Assembly: GCF_000817815.1 (NCBI RefSeq)
Contig: NZ_JPRD01000068.1
Span: 1-64,000, forward strand
From: Vibrio owensii CAIM 1854 = LMG 25443
GTDB lineage: Bacteria; Pseudomonadota; Gammaproteobacteria; Enterobacterales; Vibrionaceae
Direction: 5' to 3'
DNA length: 64,000 nucleotides
Part shown: positions 33,484 to 42,391 of the stretch, piece after piece
Position numbering within the stretch: position 1 is the first letter of the stretch
Layout: each line of letters starts with the position of its first letter
Made by a program: the position numbers and the translations under genes
Notes under the pieces: generated by a model
Told to the model about the DNA's origin: nothing
The model's input: the letters and a program-made list of their open reading frames with translations, nothing else
Databases searched by the model: none

Positions 33484-34668
33484 ATGCTCAGCAACCAAAC
33501 CATTGATATCGTGAAAGCAACCGCACCACTTCTAGCAGAAACTGGTCCGAAGTTAACGGCACATTTTTACGATCGCATGTTCACCCATAACCCTGAGTTG
33601 AAAGACATTTTCAACATGAGCAACCAGCGTAATGGTGACCAACGTGAAGCTCTATTTAATGCAATCTGCGCGTACGCAACCAACATTGATAACCTACCAG
33701 CACTACTTGGTGCTGTAGAGAAAATCGCGCACAAGCACACCAGCTTTATGATCACTAAAGATCAGTACCAAATCGTCGGCACACATCTACTGGCGACGAT
33801 CGACGAGCTGTTCTCTCCGGGCCAGGAAGTGATTGATGCATGGGCAGAAGCTTATGGTGTGCTGGCTAACGTGTTTATTCAACGTGAAGAGCAAATCTAC
33901 CAAGAGAACGCAGCACTGCAAGGTGGCTGGCGTGGTCTGCGTGAATTTGAGTTGGTGGGCAAGCAGCTTGAGAGCGAAAACATCTGTAGCTTTGTTTTCA
34001 AACCAACCGATGGTGAAGTGGTTTCTGAGTACAAACCTGGTCAATACCTAGGTATCTACATCAACAGTGATAAGTTCGAAAACCAAGAGATTCGCCAATA
34101 CAGCCTATCCTCTGCGGTTCAAGAGAACACTTATCGTATCTCGGTAAAACGTGAAGAAGGCGGTAAAGTATCGAATTTCCTTCACGATGAATTGAACATC
34201 GGCGATAAGGTGCAACTTGCGGCACCTGCGGGTGACTTCTTTATGGATGTGGACGCGACTACACCGGTTGTTTTGGTATCAGCGGGCGTAGGTCTAACTC
34301 CGACTCTATCGATGCTTGAGAGCCTTTCAGGGCACCAAGCGCCAGTAACCTGGGTGCACGCTGCAGAAAACGGTCAACAACATGCATTCAAACAGCACGT
34401 AAACCAGCTCGTGAATGCTAAAGAGAACATGAACTCATTGGTTTGGTACAACCAACCAACAGCAGAAGACAAGATTGGTGAAGACTTCCACTTCACCGGT
34501 TTCGTCAACTTAACTGAAATTGAAGCAGCCCTTAAGCAAGACAACGTACAAGTCTACTTCTGTGGTCCTGTTGGCTTTATGCAGCACGTAGCCAAACAAT
34601 TGCTTGAGCTTGGCGTAGCTCAAGAGCAGTTCCACTACGAGTGCTTCGGCCCACACAAAGTCGTTTAA
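33484..34668 (+). CDS. hmp: flavohaemoprotein, nitric oxide dioxygenase
   Basis: The 394-residue protein has an N-terminal globin domain (1-145; proximal His H85 in HKHTSFMI, Tyr and Gln distal side), a ferredoxin-reductase FAD domain (about 150-260; RQYSLSS) and an NAD domain (about 265-394; SAGVGLTPTLSML, CGPVGFMQHV). It converts NO and O2 to nitrate with NAD(P)H. AGGAAG precedes the ATG. Tandem NsrR boxes at 33420-33467 argue for NO induction through the divergent nsrR. Confidence 0.97.
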   Translation: MLSNQTIDIVKATAPLLAETGPKLTAHFYDRMFTHNPELKDIFNMSNQRNGDQREALFNAICAYATNIDNLPALLGAVEKIAHKHTSFMITKDQYQIVGTHLLATIDELFSPGQEVIDAWAEAYGVLANVFIQREEQIYQENAALQGGWRGLREFELVGKQLESENICSFVFKPTDGEVVSEYKPGQYLGIYINSDKFENQEIRQYSLSSAVQENTYRISVKREEGGKVSNFLHDELNIGDKVQLAAPAGDFFMDVDATTPVVLVSAGVGLTPTLSMLESLSGHQAPVTWVHAAENGQQHAFKQHVNQLVNAKENMNSLVWYNQPTAEDKIGEDFHFTGFVNLTEIEAALKQDNVQVYFCGPVGFMQHVAKQLLELGVAQEQFHYECFGPHKVV

Positions 34669-34694
34669 TCGCCTGCGATTACGCTTCGGGAAAA

Positions 34695-34730
34695 ACAACA
34701 AAGCCCACATGATGTGGGCTTTGTTGTCTC
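34695..34730. terminator. bidirectional terminator between hmp and motX
   Basis: A 15-bp perfect stem (ACAACAAAGCCCACA with its complement) with a 3-base loop separates the convergent genes. The core is shared with the terminator at 7673. Confidence 0.94.
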
Positions 34731-34774
34731 TATTGGCAGAGCTTTATGAAGTTACTGGTATTTTAAGAGTACAC

Positions 34775-35410
34775 CTACCAGAAGGTGTCGCGGCGTTTGG
34801 CCCGCGCAATAATGTTTTGTGGCATACGTTGCTCAAGACCGTTTCTCAGCATCGCAATACGCTTGTGCTTTCTTTGGTCGGCAGTTACCGAGTTATATAA
34901 CCAACGGTAAGCATCTTCGTAATCTAACGGGCTACCGTAATCACGTAGCAATAGCTCAGCAAGATGAATACGCGCATTCAAGTTACCCATTGCAGCTGCT
35001 TCTCGCAGGTATGGGATTGCACGTTCTTTATCTTGTTGGACTAATGTACCACGAGAGTAATAGCGACCTAGCTGCTCTAGTGCAGCAGGCAAGCCTTGGT
35101 GTGCTGCGTTTTCCATGTAGTAAAGACCAAGTTCAACATCTTGATCAACACAAACGCCCCACGCCAACATATCGCCATAAAGGAATTCATAAGACGGCAA
35201 GTTAATGCGCGTCGCACGTGCCACGATATCTTCTACCAACTGGCAGTTATCAGCGCGCACGCGTTCTAGATGCTTATTCTGCTCAATAAGCTTTATAAGC
35301 TCTGCTTCGGTGTAGATAGGAACAGGCGCCCCTACATCGGCAACATTTGCCTTAGCCGATGTCGCACTCAGCATCAATAACAGTGAAGCAGCCACTGTTC
35401 GTAACTTCAT
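34775..35410 (-). CDS. motX: sodium-driven polar flagellar motor protein MotX
   Basis: From ATG 35408-35410 the product is 211 residues with a signal peptide (MKLRTVAASLLLMLSATSAKA) and Sel1-type repeats (LGLYYMENAAHQGLPAALEQLGRYY and AIPYLREAAAMGNLNARIHLAELLL), as in vibrio MotX. MotX forms the periplasmic T-ring with MotY and anchors PomAB. It lies beside purA, as in V. cholerae. A consensus sigma28 promoter is 66 bases upstream. The upstream in-frame extension has no signal-peptide logic. Confidence 0.94.
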   Translation of the reverse strand: MKLRTVAASLLLMLSATSAKANVADVGAPVPIYTEAELIKLIEQNKHLERVRADNCQLVEDIVARATRINLPSYEFLYGDMLAWGVCVDQDVELGLYYMENAAHQGLPAALEQLGRYYSRGTLVQQDKERAIPYLREAAAMGNLNARIHLAELLLRDYGSPLDYEDAYRWLYNSVTADQRKHKRIAMLRNGLEQRMPQNIIARAKRRDTFW

Positions 35411-35475
35411 AAATGTACTCTTTAAGGTATCTAAGAAACCAAAGATCAGCCAAGGATCTCCTCTGCTTGATAACC

Positions 35476-35502
35476 TTATCGGCAAAGGTCAGTTAAGCTT
35501 TA
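35476..35502 (-). promoter_or_regulatory. sigma28 (FliA) promoter of motX
   Basis: On the minus strand TAAA (35499-35502), 15 bases, GCCGATAA (35476-35483) equals the sigma28 consensus exactly. Placed 66 bases before the motX ATG, it fits late flagellar expression. Confidence 0.85.
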
Positions 35503-35601
35503 GGCAATTTTTGCCTCCTACTTAAGCTTAACGGCAAATATTTGCCACAGCGAGTCGCATTTTTCAGCAGTTTTTCCATAGTGAACACAACTCACAGATA
35601 C

Positions 35602-35633
35602 AAAAAAACCGGCGATAAAAGCCGGTTTTTATA
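35602..35633. terminator. purA terminator
   Basis: AAAACCGGC and GCCGGTTTT pair around a 7-base loop and are flanked by A and T runs. It lies just after the purA stop and may also block readthrough toward motX from the opposite direction. Confidence 0.92.
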
Positions 35634-35651
35634 ATCTCTAACGAGTATCGA

Positions 35652-36968
35652 TTAAGCTTCGAATGGGTGAACCTTAACGATAGTTTCGTTACGGTCAGGA
35701 CCTGTTGAGATGATGTCTACTGGCACGCCAGTTAGCTCTTCAATGCGCTTGATGTAATCTAGAGCAGCTTGTGGTAGCTCTTCGATTGATTTCGCACCGA
35801 ATGTGTTCTCAGACCAACCAGGCATTGTTTCGTAGATAGGCGTTGCTTTTTCGAATGCTTCAGCAGCCATCGGAGAAACTTCTAGTGTAGAGCCATCTTC
35901 CATCTTGTAACCAGTACAGATTTTTAGCTCTTCTAGACCATCTAGTACGTCTAGTTTAGTTAGACAGAAACCAGATACAGAGTTGATTTGGATTGCACGA
36001 CGCATAGCAACAGCATCGAACCAACCAGTACGGCGTAGACGACCTGTTGTCGCACCGAACTCGTGACCAACTTCACCTAGGTGTTTACCTACTGGGTCTT
36101 GCTTGTCTAGACCGTCGTATAGCTCAGTCGGGAATGGACCTGCACCAACGCGAGTACAGTAAGCTTTCGCGATACCAAGGATGTAACCGATGTGACGAGG
36201 ACCGAAACCAGAACCTGCAGCAACGCCACCAGCAGTCGTGTTAGAAGAAGTTACGTACGGGTAAGTACCGTGGTCGATATCAAGTAGAGTACCTTGTGCA
36301 CCTTCGAACATGATCTTGTCGCCGCGCTTACGTGCTGCGTCTAGTTCGTCAGTTACGTCGATAACCATTGAAGTTAGTAGATCTGCGTAGCCTTTAGCTT
36401 GCTCAAGTACTTCTTCGTAGCTTACTGGCTCAGCTTTGTAGAAGTTAACTAGTTGGAAGTTATGGTATTCCATTACTTCTTTTAGTTTCTCTGCGAAAGC
36501 TTCCATATCGAATAGGTCACCAACGCGTAGACCGCGACGAGCAACTTTATCTTCGTATGCTGGACCGATACCACGACCAGTTGTACCGATAGCTTTTTTA
36601 CCGCGAGCGATTTCGCGAGCTTGGTCCATTGCAACGTGGTAAGGAAGAATTAGAGGACATGCTTCAGAAATGAAAAGACGCTCGCGTACTGGAATGCCGC
36701 GCTCTTCAAGAGGTTTCATTTCTTTAATTAGAGCTTCAGGCGATAGTACAACACCGTTACCGATAACGCATTTTACGTTATCGCGAAGGATACCTGATGG
36801 AATTAAGTGAAGAACGGTTTTTTCACCGTCAATTACAAGTGTGTGACCTGCGTTGTGACCGCCTTGGTAGCGTACCACGTATTTTGCATCTTCAGTTAAA
36901 AGGTCTACAATTTTACCTTTACCTTCGTCACCCCATTGGGTGCCTAGAACGACTACGTTATTTCCCAT
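35652..36968 (-). CDS. purA: adenylosuccinate synthetase
   Basis: The 438-residue enzyme has the GTP-binding N-terminus GTQWGDEGKGKIVDLL, catalytic His/Asp region GGHNAGHTL, GTTGRGIGPAYEDK and TGRLRRTGWFDAVAMR. It joins aspartate to IMP with GTP, the committed step to AMP. In E. coli purA follows hflKC and yjeT on one strand; here yjeT is on the other strand. Eleven-base direct repeats (37064, 37096) lie in the upstream region. Its own terminator is at 35602. Confidence 0.97.
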   Translation of the reverse strand: MGNNVVVLGTQWGDEGKGKIVDLLTEDAKYVVRYQGGHNAGHTLVIDGEKTVLHLIPSGILRDNVKCVIGNGVVLSPEALIKEMKPLEERGIPVRERLFISEACPLILPYHVAMDQAREIARGKKAIGTTGRGIGPAYEDKVARRGLRVGDLFDMEAFAEKLKEVMEYHNFQLVNFYKAEPVSYEEVLEQAKGYADLLTSMVIDVTDELDAARKRGDKIMFEGAQGTLLDIDHGTYPYVTSSNTTAGGVAAGSGFGPRHIGYILGIAKAYCTRVGAGPFPTELYDGLDKQDPVGKHLGEVGHEFGATTGRLRRTGWFDAVAMRRAIQINSVSGFCLTKLDVLDGLEELKICTGYKMEDGSTLEVSPMAAEAFEKATPIYETMPGWSENTFGAKSIEELPQAALDYIKRIEELTGVPVDIISTGPDRNETIVKVHPFEA

Positions 36969-37063
36969 CTTTCCAAGTCTGATTGCTAGTTAAAAATGGA
37001 TTCTAGCACCGAATCACTCTTCTTGCAGTCATTTTTGTTCACAGAGTTGATACTAGAATGCAA

Positions 37064-37106
37064 ACATCACTGATGTTGTTCATTTCGAAATCACTACATC
37101 ACTGAT
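37064..37106. repeat. pair of 11-base direct repeats upstream of purA and yjeT
   Basis: ACATCACTGAT occurs at 37064-37074 and again at 37096-37106, 32 bases apart (about three helical turns), between the divergent purA and yjeT-like genes. This could be a tandem operator; no known motif was recognised. Confidence 0.45.
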
Positions 37107-37141
37107 AATATTTACCTTTCTTAAATCCACAAGGAATCGCA

Positions 37142-37327
37142 ATGTCTGAGTCAATTTGGCTAGCGATAGGGCTAGTATTGATTGTTGAAGGGATTGGCCC
37201 CTTGGTCGCCCCAAATGGCTGGCGCAACATGGTTGCCCAATTGAGCGAGCAACCCGATAACCATCTGCGTCGCATTGGCGGTTGCTTGGTCGTAGCCGGC
37301 GCTGTGATCGCTATCATGATGAGTTAA
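37142..37327 (+). CDS. DUF2065 family membrane protein YjeT
   Basis: The 61-residue protein has two membrane helices, SIWLAIGLVLIVEGIGPLV (about 3-22) and GGCLVVAGAVIAIMM (about 45-60), with the conserved NGWRNMVAQLSEQPDNHLRRIGG between, as in E. coli YjeT. It has no known activity. In E. coli yjeT lies on the same strand as hflC and purA; here it reads on the opposite strand and is flanked by a bidirectional terminator. AAGGAATCGC precedes the ATG. Confidence 0.88.
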   Translation: MSESIWLAIGLVLIVEGIGPLVAPNGWRNMVAQLSEQPDNHLRRIGGCLVVAGAVIAIMMS

Positions 37328-37392
37328 TCACTCTATCGCTCTAACTATGACCTATTTGGCCGTTAACAATAAGCGCAGCAAGAAATAGATAC

Positions 37393-37420
37393 AAAAAAGG
37401 CTCCATAACGGAGCCTTTTC
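37393..37420. terminator. bidirectional terminator between yjeT and hflC
   Basis: AAAAGGCTCC and GGAGCCTTTT form a 10-bp stem with a 5-base loop. It ends transcripts of the plus-strand yjeT gene and of the minus-strand hflKC genes. Confidence 0.93.
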
Positions 37421-37440
37421 AATTTGCTTGAACGCTGAGC

Positions 37441-38421
37441 TTATTTCGCTTCTGCGCCTTTCGCATTGTTCATGTATTGGAAGAATTCACTCTTCGGATC
37501 CAGAACAAGGATGTCACTCTTAGAGCTGAACGATTTCTCGTAAGCTTTTAGAGAACGTAGGAAGCTGAAGAACTCAGGATCTTTGTTGTACGCATCTGCG
37601 TAGATCTTCGCTGCTTCTGCATCCGCTTCACCTCGTGTTACACGAGCTGTTTTGTCTGCTTCAGCAAGAATCGTTGCCACTTCAAGCTCTGCTTGTGCGC
37701 GGATTACTTCTGCTTTCTCACGACCTTGAGAACGGTGTTTACGAGCTACCGACTCACGCTCTGCACGCATACGACGGTAGATAGATTCACTGATCTCATC
37801 TGGTAGGTTGATCTTCTTCATACGGAAGTCAACGATACGAACACCCAAATCTTTCATTGCGCTGTCGCGCGTGTCTTTCAACACTTCAGACATGATTAGG
37901 TCACGTTCGCCATCGATTTCCAATGCTTCACGAGCGGCTTCAGTACTTACTTCATCACTGCTTGCGTCTTCTGGAAGTACGTCGTTATTACGTGGACCAG
38001 ATACGATTTGCTTGATTTCACGAGAACCGATTTCCGCACGTAGAACGTCTGTTACTTTACGCTCAAGAAGCGCTTCAGCAGTCAGCGTGTTACCGCCGCC
38101 AGTTGCCAGGTAGTAACGACCGAAATCTTCAATACGCCACTTCACGTAGGTATCGATGATTACGTCTTTTTTCTCAGACGTTACGAAACGGTCAGCACGG
38201 CCGTCCATTGTTTGGATACGCGCATCAAGTGTTTTCACGCGGTCAAACAAAGGCATTTTGAAGTGCAAGCCCGGCTCGTAAATACGAGTGATGTCGTTGT
38301 TGTCTTTCAAGACACGACCAAATCGAACCACAATACCGCGGTCACCTTCAGGAATCACAAACAGTGACATCAGCATTAATGCCAGTGCGATTACCAGTAC
38401 AGGGATCATTAACTTACGCAT
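37441..38421 (-). CDS. hflC: protease modulator HflC
   Basis: The 326-residue protein has one N-terminal membrane helix (about 4-22) and a periplasmic SPFH/band-7 domain (about 22-270), with GDRGIVVRFGRVLKD and RVVDFRMKKINLPDEI-like stretches, then a coiled coil. With HflK it forms the cage around FtsH that limits degradation of membrane proteins. hflK ends 2 bases upstream, so the pair is one transcription and probably one translation unit. Confidence 0.96.
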   Translation of the reverse strand: MRKLMIPVLVIALALMLMSLFVIPEGDRGIVVRFGRVLKDNNDITRIYEPGLHFKMPLFDRVKTLDARIQTMDGRADRFVTSEKKDVIIDTYVKWRIEDFGRYYLATGGGNTLTAEALLERKVTDVLRAEIGSREIKQIVSGPRNNDVLPEDASSDEVSTEAAREALEIDGERDLIMSEVLKDTRDSAMKDLGVRIVDFRMKKINLPDEISESIYRRMRAERESVARKHRSQGREKAEVIRAQAELEVATILAEADKTARVTRGEADAEAAKIYADAYNKDPEFFSFLRSLKAYEKSFSSKSDILVLDPKSEFFQYMNNAKGAEAK

Positions 38422-38423
38422 TC

Positions 38424-39629
38424 TTAGTATCTCCCTTGACGTGTACCAGTTGAACGAGACTGCGAGCTCGAAGTGTCTTCTTGCGTACGCTCAGATTCCA
38501 ATTGGATATGGTCGTACGTTGAAGTCGATTTCGATTTACGTTTAGTGTCTGTTTGACCATCTTGACCAGCCAACTTATCAATTGGAAGGTAAAGAAGGTT
38601 GCCGCTAGATTCAGAGTCAATCAGCACTTTAGATGTGCTTGAGTAAACTTCTTCCATCGCGTCTAGGTACAGACGGTCACGAGTTACACCCGGTGCCGCT
38701 AGGTATTCAGGTAGTAGTTTTTCAAACTGAGCTACTTGACCAAGTGCTTCGTTCGTTACACGCTCGTTGTAACCTTGTGCTTCTTTCTTCAAACGCTCTG
38801 CACGACCAGTTGCTTTAGGCAAGATTTCGTTCTTGTAAGCTTCTGCTTCACGGATGAAACGCTCTTCATCCTCACGTGCTGCGATTGCATCATCAAAGGC
38901 ATCTTTAACTTGCTCTGGCGGACGTGCAGACTGGAAGTTGACGTCAACAATCACGATGCCCATATCGTAGCTATCGATGATTTGGTTCAGAGTTTCTTGT
39001 GTTGTTTGACGGATTTGCTGACGACCACTTGTTAGGATGCTATCCATCAGTGAGTCACCAATTACCGCACGTAGCGCAGAATCCGTTGCTTGACGTAAGC
39101 TGTCGTCCGCATTGGTTACGCGATATAGGTATTTGTATGGGTCAGCAACACGGTATTGAACGTCCATCGCTACCGTTACTACGTTTTCATCTTTAGTCAG
39201 CATTAGACCAGATGCACGTAGCGAACGAATCGCTTGCACGTTAACCGCTTCGTATTCGTCGATAAAACGAGGACGCCAGTTCAGACCAGGGTCTACGATA
39301 CGGTCGTATTTACCTAAACGCAGCACGACACCGCGCTCTGCTTCACCGATGGTGTAAAAGCCAGCGAAGAACCACACCGCAATCGCGATAACTGCAATGA
39401 CACCAAAGCCAATCGCACTACCACCACCGCCGATAGGTGAACCACCACCGCCGCCTTTTTTACCAAATTTGCCACCCAGCTTTTGACTCAGTTTGCTGAA
39501 CACTTCATCTAAATCTGGCGGACCTTGATCTCGGCCACCAGGACGCTGGCCACCACGATTATTATTACCCCAAGGGTCATTATCGCGGCCATTGTTGCCG
39601 TTGTTATTTCCAGGCTCATTCCACGCCAT
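38424..39629 (-). CDS. hflK: protease modulator HflK
   Basis: The 401-residue protein starts with a Gly/Asn-rich cytosolic segment (1-75; MAWNEPGNNNGNNGRDNDPWG), has one membrane helix (about 77-95) and an SPFH domain with GEAERGVVLRLGKYDRIVDPGLNWR, followed by a coiled coil and a low-complexity Ser/Thr tail. It is the partner of HflC around FtsH. It lies between hflX and hflC, 45 bases from hflX, all on the minus strand. Confidence 0.96.
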   Translation of the reverse strand: MAWNEPGNNNGNNGRDNDPWGNNNRGGQRPGGRDQGPPDLDEVFSKLSQKLGGKFGKKGGGGGSPIGGGGSAIGFGVIAVIAIAVWFFAGFYTIGEAERGVVLRLGKYDRIVDPGLNWRPRFIDEYEAVNVQAIRSLRASGLMLTKDENVVTVAMDVQYRVADPYKYLYRVTNADDSLRQATDSALRAVIGDSLMDSILTSGRQQIRQTTQETLNQIIDSYDMGIVIVDVNFQSARPPEQVKDAFDDAIAAREDEERFIREAEAYKNEILPKATGRAERLKKEAQGYNERVTNEALGQVAQFEKLLPEYLAAPGVTRDRLYLDAMEEVYSSTSKVLIDSESSGNLLYLPIDKLAGQDGQTDTKRKSKSTSTYDHIQLESERTQEDTSSSQSRSTGTRQGRY

Positions 39630-39674
39630 TAGAAAGCTCCATCATTTGATATGACGTTATACTGTAGCAGTCCT

Positions 39675-40964
39675 TTAAGTGACTATAAAGTCGACTAAAA
39701 CTGCCCCTTCTCTTTTTTCAAGTCTAGACCAATCTACCTGTTGCATTCGAATATTGATCAACAAGTTACCTTCCTGGTCATATTCCTCACGTTGAATACA
39801 CTTCATTTGGAAGAATGTACTACGGAATCGTCCTTGATACTGTGGAGGAATTCGCAACTGATGCTCAACCATTTGCGACGCTAAACGCTCGGTCAGCGCG
39901 TCAAACAGAAGATCAATGCCTAATCCGTCCATCGCGGAAACCCAGACCGTACGAGGCACGCCTTCCTCATCACGTTCTATACGTGGTTTCTGCTCTTCTA
40001 GATTGTCAATCTTGTTCATTACTACGAGTGTCGGCACTTCATGTGCGTCGATCTCTTCTAAAACTTCATGAACAGCTTGAATATTCTCACGAAAACGCTC
40101 GTCACTGGCATCAACAACATGTAACAAAATGTCAGCTTCTTGCGTTTCCTGCAAGGTTGCTTTGAAGGCCGCAACCAAATCGTGAGGCAGGTGTCGGATA
40201 AAACCAACGGTATCTGCAAGTATCGCAGGTCCTACGTCTGCTAACTCTATCTTACGTAAAGTTGGGTCAAGAGTAGCAAACAATTGATCTGCCGCGTAAA
40301 CGCCAGCTTCTGTAATACGGTTGAAGAGTGTCGACTTACCCGCGTTGGTGTAGCCCACGAGAGAAATCGTTGGGATCTCTGCTCTGTTTCGGGCACGGCG
40401 CCCTTGTTCACGCTGCTTCGCGACTTTTTCAAGACGACGAAGGATAGCTTTGATTCTGTCACGCAATAAACGACGGTCGGTTTCTAACTGGGTTTCACCT
40501 GGCCCACGTAGACCGATGCCGCCTTTCTGCCTTTCAAGGTGCGTCCAACCGCGAATCAAACGAGTAGAAATATGACGAAGTTGAGCTAGCTCGACTTGCA
40601 GCTTACCTTCGTGTGTTCGTGCTCGTTGAGCAAAGATATCGAGGATGAGACCGGTGCGGTCGAGGACTCGACATTTGCACAGCGCTTCGAGGTTACGTTC
40701 TTGGGCAGGAGAGAGGGAGTGATTAAAAATCACAATTTCAGCGCCAGTTAATTGTACCGCAGTAGCAATTTCTTGCGCCTTACCCTCTCCGACATAGTAT
40801 TTCGGGTGTGGGGATTGACGACTGCCAGTCACAACTTGCAGCGCCTCTACCCCAGCGGAAGAAACCAGCATTTCGAATTCAGCCAGATCTTCCCATTCAC
40901 CTTCTTGCGTGAAGTTGATATGAACAAGTACGGCTCGCTCACCGGATTCATAACGGTCAAACAA
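39675..40964 (-). CDS. hflX: ribosome-associated GTPase HflX
   Basis: The 429-residue protein has an N-terminal HflX domain with the glycine-rich linker (GIGLRGPGETQLE) and a C-terminal GTPase domain with G1 GYTNAGKSTLF, G3 DTVGFI and G4 NKID. HflX splits stalled 70S ribosomes, for example after heat stress. The start MFDRYESGERAVLVHINF follows E. coli. It is 38 bases after hfq, and hflK follows. Confidence 0.96.
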   Translation of the reverse strand: MFDRYESGERAVLVHINFTQEGEWEDLAEFEMLVSSAGVEALQVVTGSRQSPHPKYYVGEGKAQEIATAVQLTGAEIVIFNHSLSPAQERNLEALCKCRVLDRTGLILDIFAQRARTHEGKLQVELAQLRHISTRLIRGWTHLERQKGGIGLRGPGETQLETDRRLLRDRIKAILRRLEKVAKQREQGRRARNRAEIPTISLVGYTNAGKSTLFNRITEAGVYAADQLFATLDPTLRKIELADVGPAILADTVGFIRHLPHDLVAAFKATLQETQEADILLHVVDASDERFRENIQAVHEVLEEIDAHEVPTLVVMNKIDNLEEQKPRIERDEEGVPRTVWVSAMDGLGIDLLFDALTERLASQMVEHQLRIPPQYQGRFRSTFFQMKCIQREEYDQEGNLLINIRMQQVDWSRLEKREGAVLVDFIVT

Positions 40965-41002
40965 GCAATCAACTCCTTATTTTTGCAATACTAAATGAAG
41001 AA

Positions 41003-41266
41003 TTAATCTTCAGATTTCTCTTGTGGACGATCACCTTGAGGACGATCACCACTGTGGTGGCTCACTGGGCGAGCCGGAACAACGGTAGAGATTGCGTGCT
41101 TGTACACCATTTGATTTACAGTGTTTTTCAGCAGGATCACGAATTGATCGAAAGATTCGATCTGACCTTGTAGTTTAATACCGTTCACAAGGTAGATAGA
41201 TACCGGGATACGCTCACGACGTAGCGCATTTAGGAATGGGTCTTGTAGAGATTGCCCCTTAGCCAT
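41003..41266 (-). CDS. hfq: RNA chaperone Hfq
   Basis: The 87-residue protein has the bacterial Sm core: [20 protein letters not shown], Sm1 [19 protein letters not shown] and Sm2 [11 protein letters not shown], with a short tail rich in Ser/His/Gly/Asp. It pairs small RNAs with mRNAs. AAGGAAAATAA precedes the ATG. The 192-base spacer to miaA probably holds an own promoter; in E. coli hfq promoters lie inside miaA. Confidence 0.98.
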
Positions 41267-41458
41267 TTTATTTTCCTTATTTAATTTGTAGTTGTAATTA
41301 TTTAGCTAGTGGTGCAATGCAAAAGATACTGCTTTTGCATCTGAGCTAAACGAATCAAAATGCACCCTAAGTAATTAGCAGCATAGTATAAAAACCGCCA
41401 ATAACAGATCCTTTGAGAGTGCGTTCACGCAAAAACGATCACATTATACACAGCTATC

Positions 41459-42391
41459 TCAATCAGATGCTATTGCTTCTGACATAGTTTCAAGTGCCTG
41501 TTCAATGTTATCGCTATCCAACCAAGTTAAATCATTCCAGCTGCGTAACCAGGTGATTTGACGCTTGGCCAATTGACGAGTTGCACAGATGCCACGAAAA
41601 ACGGCTTCGTCGCGGGTGCAGTCCCCGTCTAAGTACTCCCACATCTGTCTGTAGCCCACGCAACGGATAGAAGGAAGATCAGGGTGAAGATCTTTGCGCG
41701 CATACAACGCTTTCATTTCTTCTTCAAAACCCGCTTCCATCATCTTATCGAAACGCAGCTCAATTCGACGGTGAAGTTCTGCCCTGTCCTTGGGAGCTAT
41801 TGCAAACTGTTTGACTCGGTAAGGCAAGCTGTCGCCTTTCGTTTGAGTCAACTCAGTAAGAGTTTTACCTGAAATGCGGAATACTTCCAATGCCCTAGAT
41901 AAACGTTGAGGATCGTTTGGATGAATTCTCGCAGCTGATACAGGATCAATCTCTTTCAGCTCATCGTGCAACACCGACCAACCTTTAGTCAATGCCTCTT
42001 GCTCAATTTGCTGACGAATTTCAGGATTTGCAGCAGGAAGAGGTGATAAGCCTTCAAGTAACGCTTTGTAGTACAGCATTGTTCCGCCGACTAATAACGG
42101 AATTTTTCCTTCTGCAACAATGTCATCCATTGCCTGTAGTGCATCACGACGGAAGTCCGCCGCAGAGTATGATTCGCTCGGGTCAAGAATATCAATGAGA
42201 CGATGCGGCGCTAGACTAAGCTCTCGCTCATCTGGCTTTGCAGTGCCGATATTCATGTCTTTGTAGATCAACGCCGAGTCCACGCTGATGATCTCAACTG
42301 GGTATCTCTGGCGAAGTCGAATCGCTAGCTCTGTTTTACCTGATGCTGTTGGCCCCATTAAAAATAGCGCCAAAGGTAGTTTGTCTGTCAT
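41459..42391 (-). CDS. miaA: tRNA dimethylallyltransferase
   Basis: The 310-residue enzyme has P-loop GPTASGKT (13-20), DSALIYKDMNIGTAKP and RCVGYRQMWEYLDG. It adds the dimethylallyl group to A37 of tRNAs reading UNN codons. Its ATG overlaps the mutL stop by 4 bases, so translation is coupled, as in the E. coli mutL-miaA-hfq superoperon. Confidence 0.96.
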   Translation of the reverse strand: MTDKLPLALFLMGPTASGKTELAIRLRQRYPVEIISVDSALIYKDMNIGTAKPDERELSLAPHRLIDILDPSESYSAADFRRDALQAMDDIVAEGKIPLLVGGTMLYYKALLEGLSPLPAANPEIRQQIEQEALTKGWSVLHDELKEIDPVSAARIHPNDPQRLSRALEVFRISGKTLTELTQTKGDSLPYRVKQFAIAPKDRAELHRRIELRFDKMMEAGFEEEMKALYARKDLHPDLPSIRCVGYRQMWEYLDGDCTRDEAVFRGICATRQLAKRQITWLRSWNDLTWLDSDNIEQALETMSEAIASD

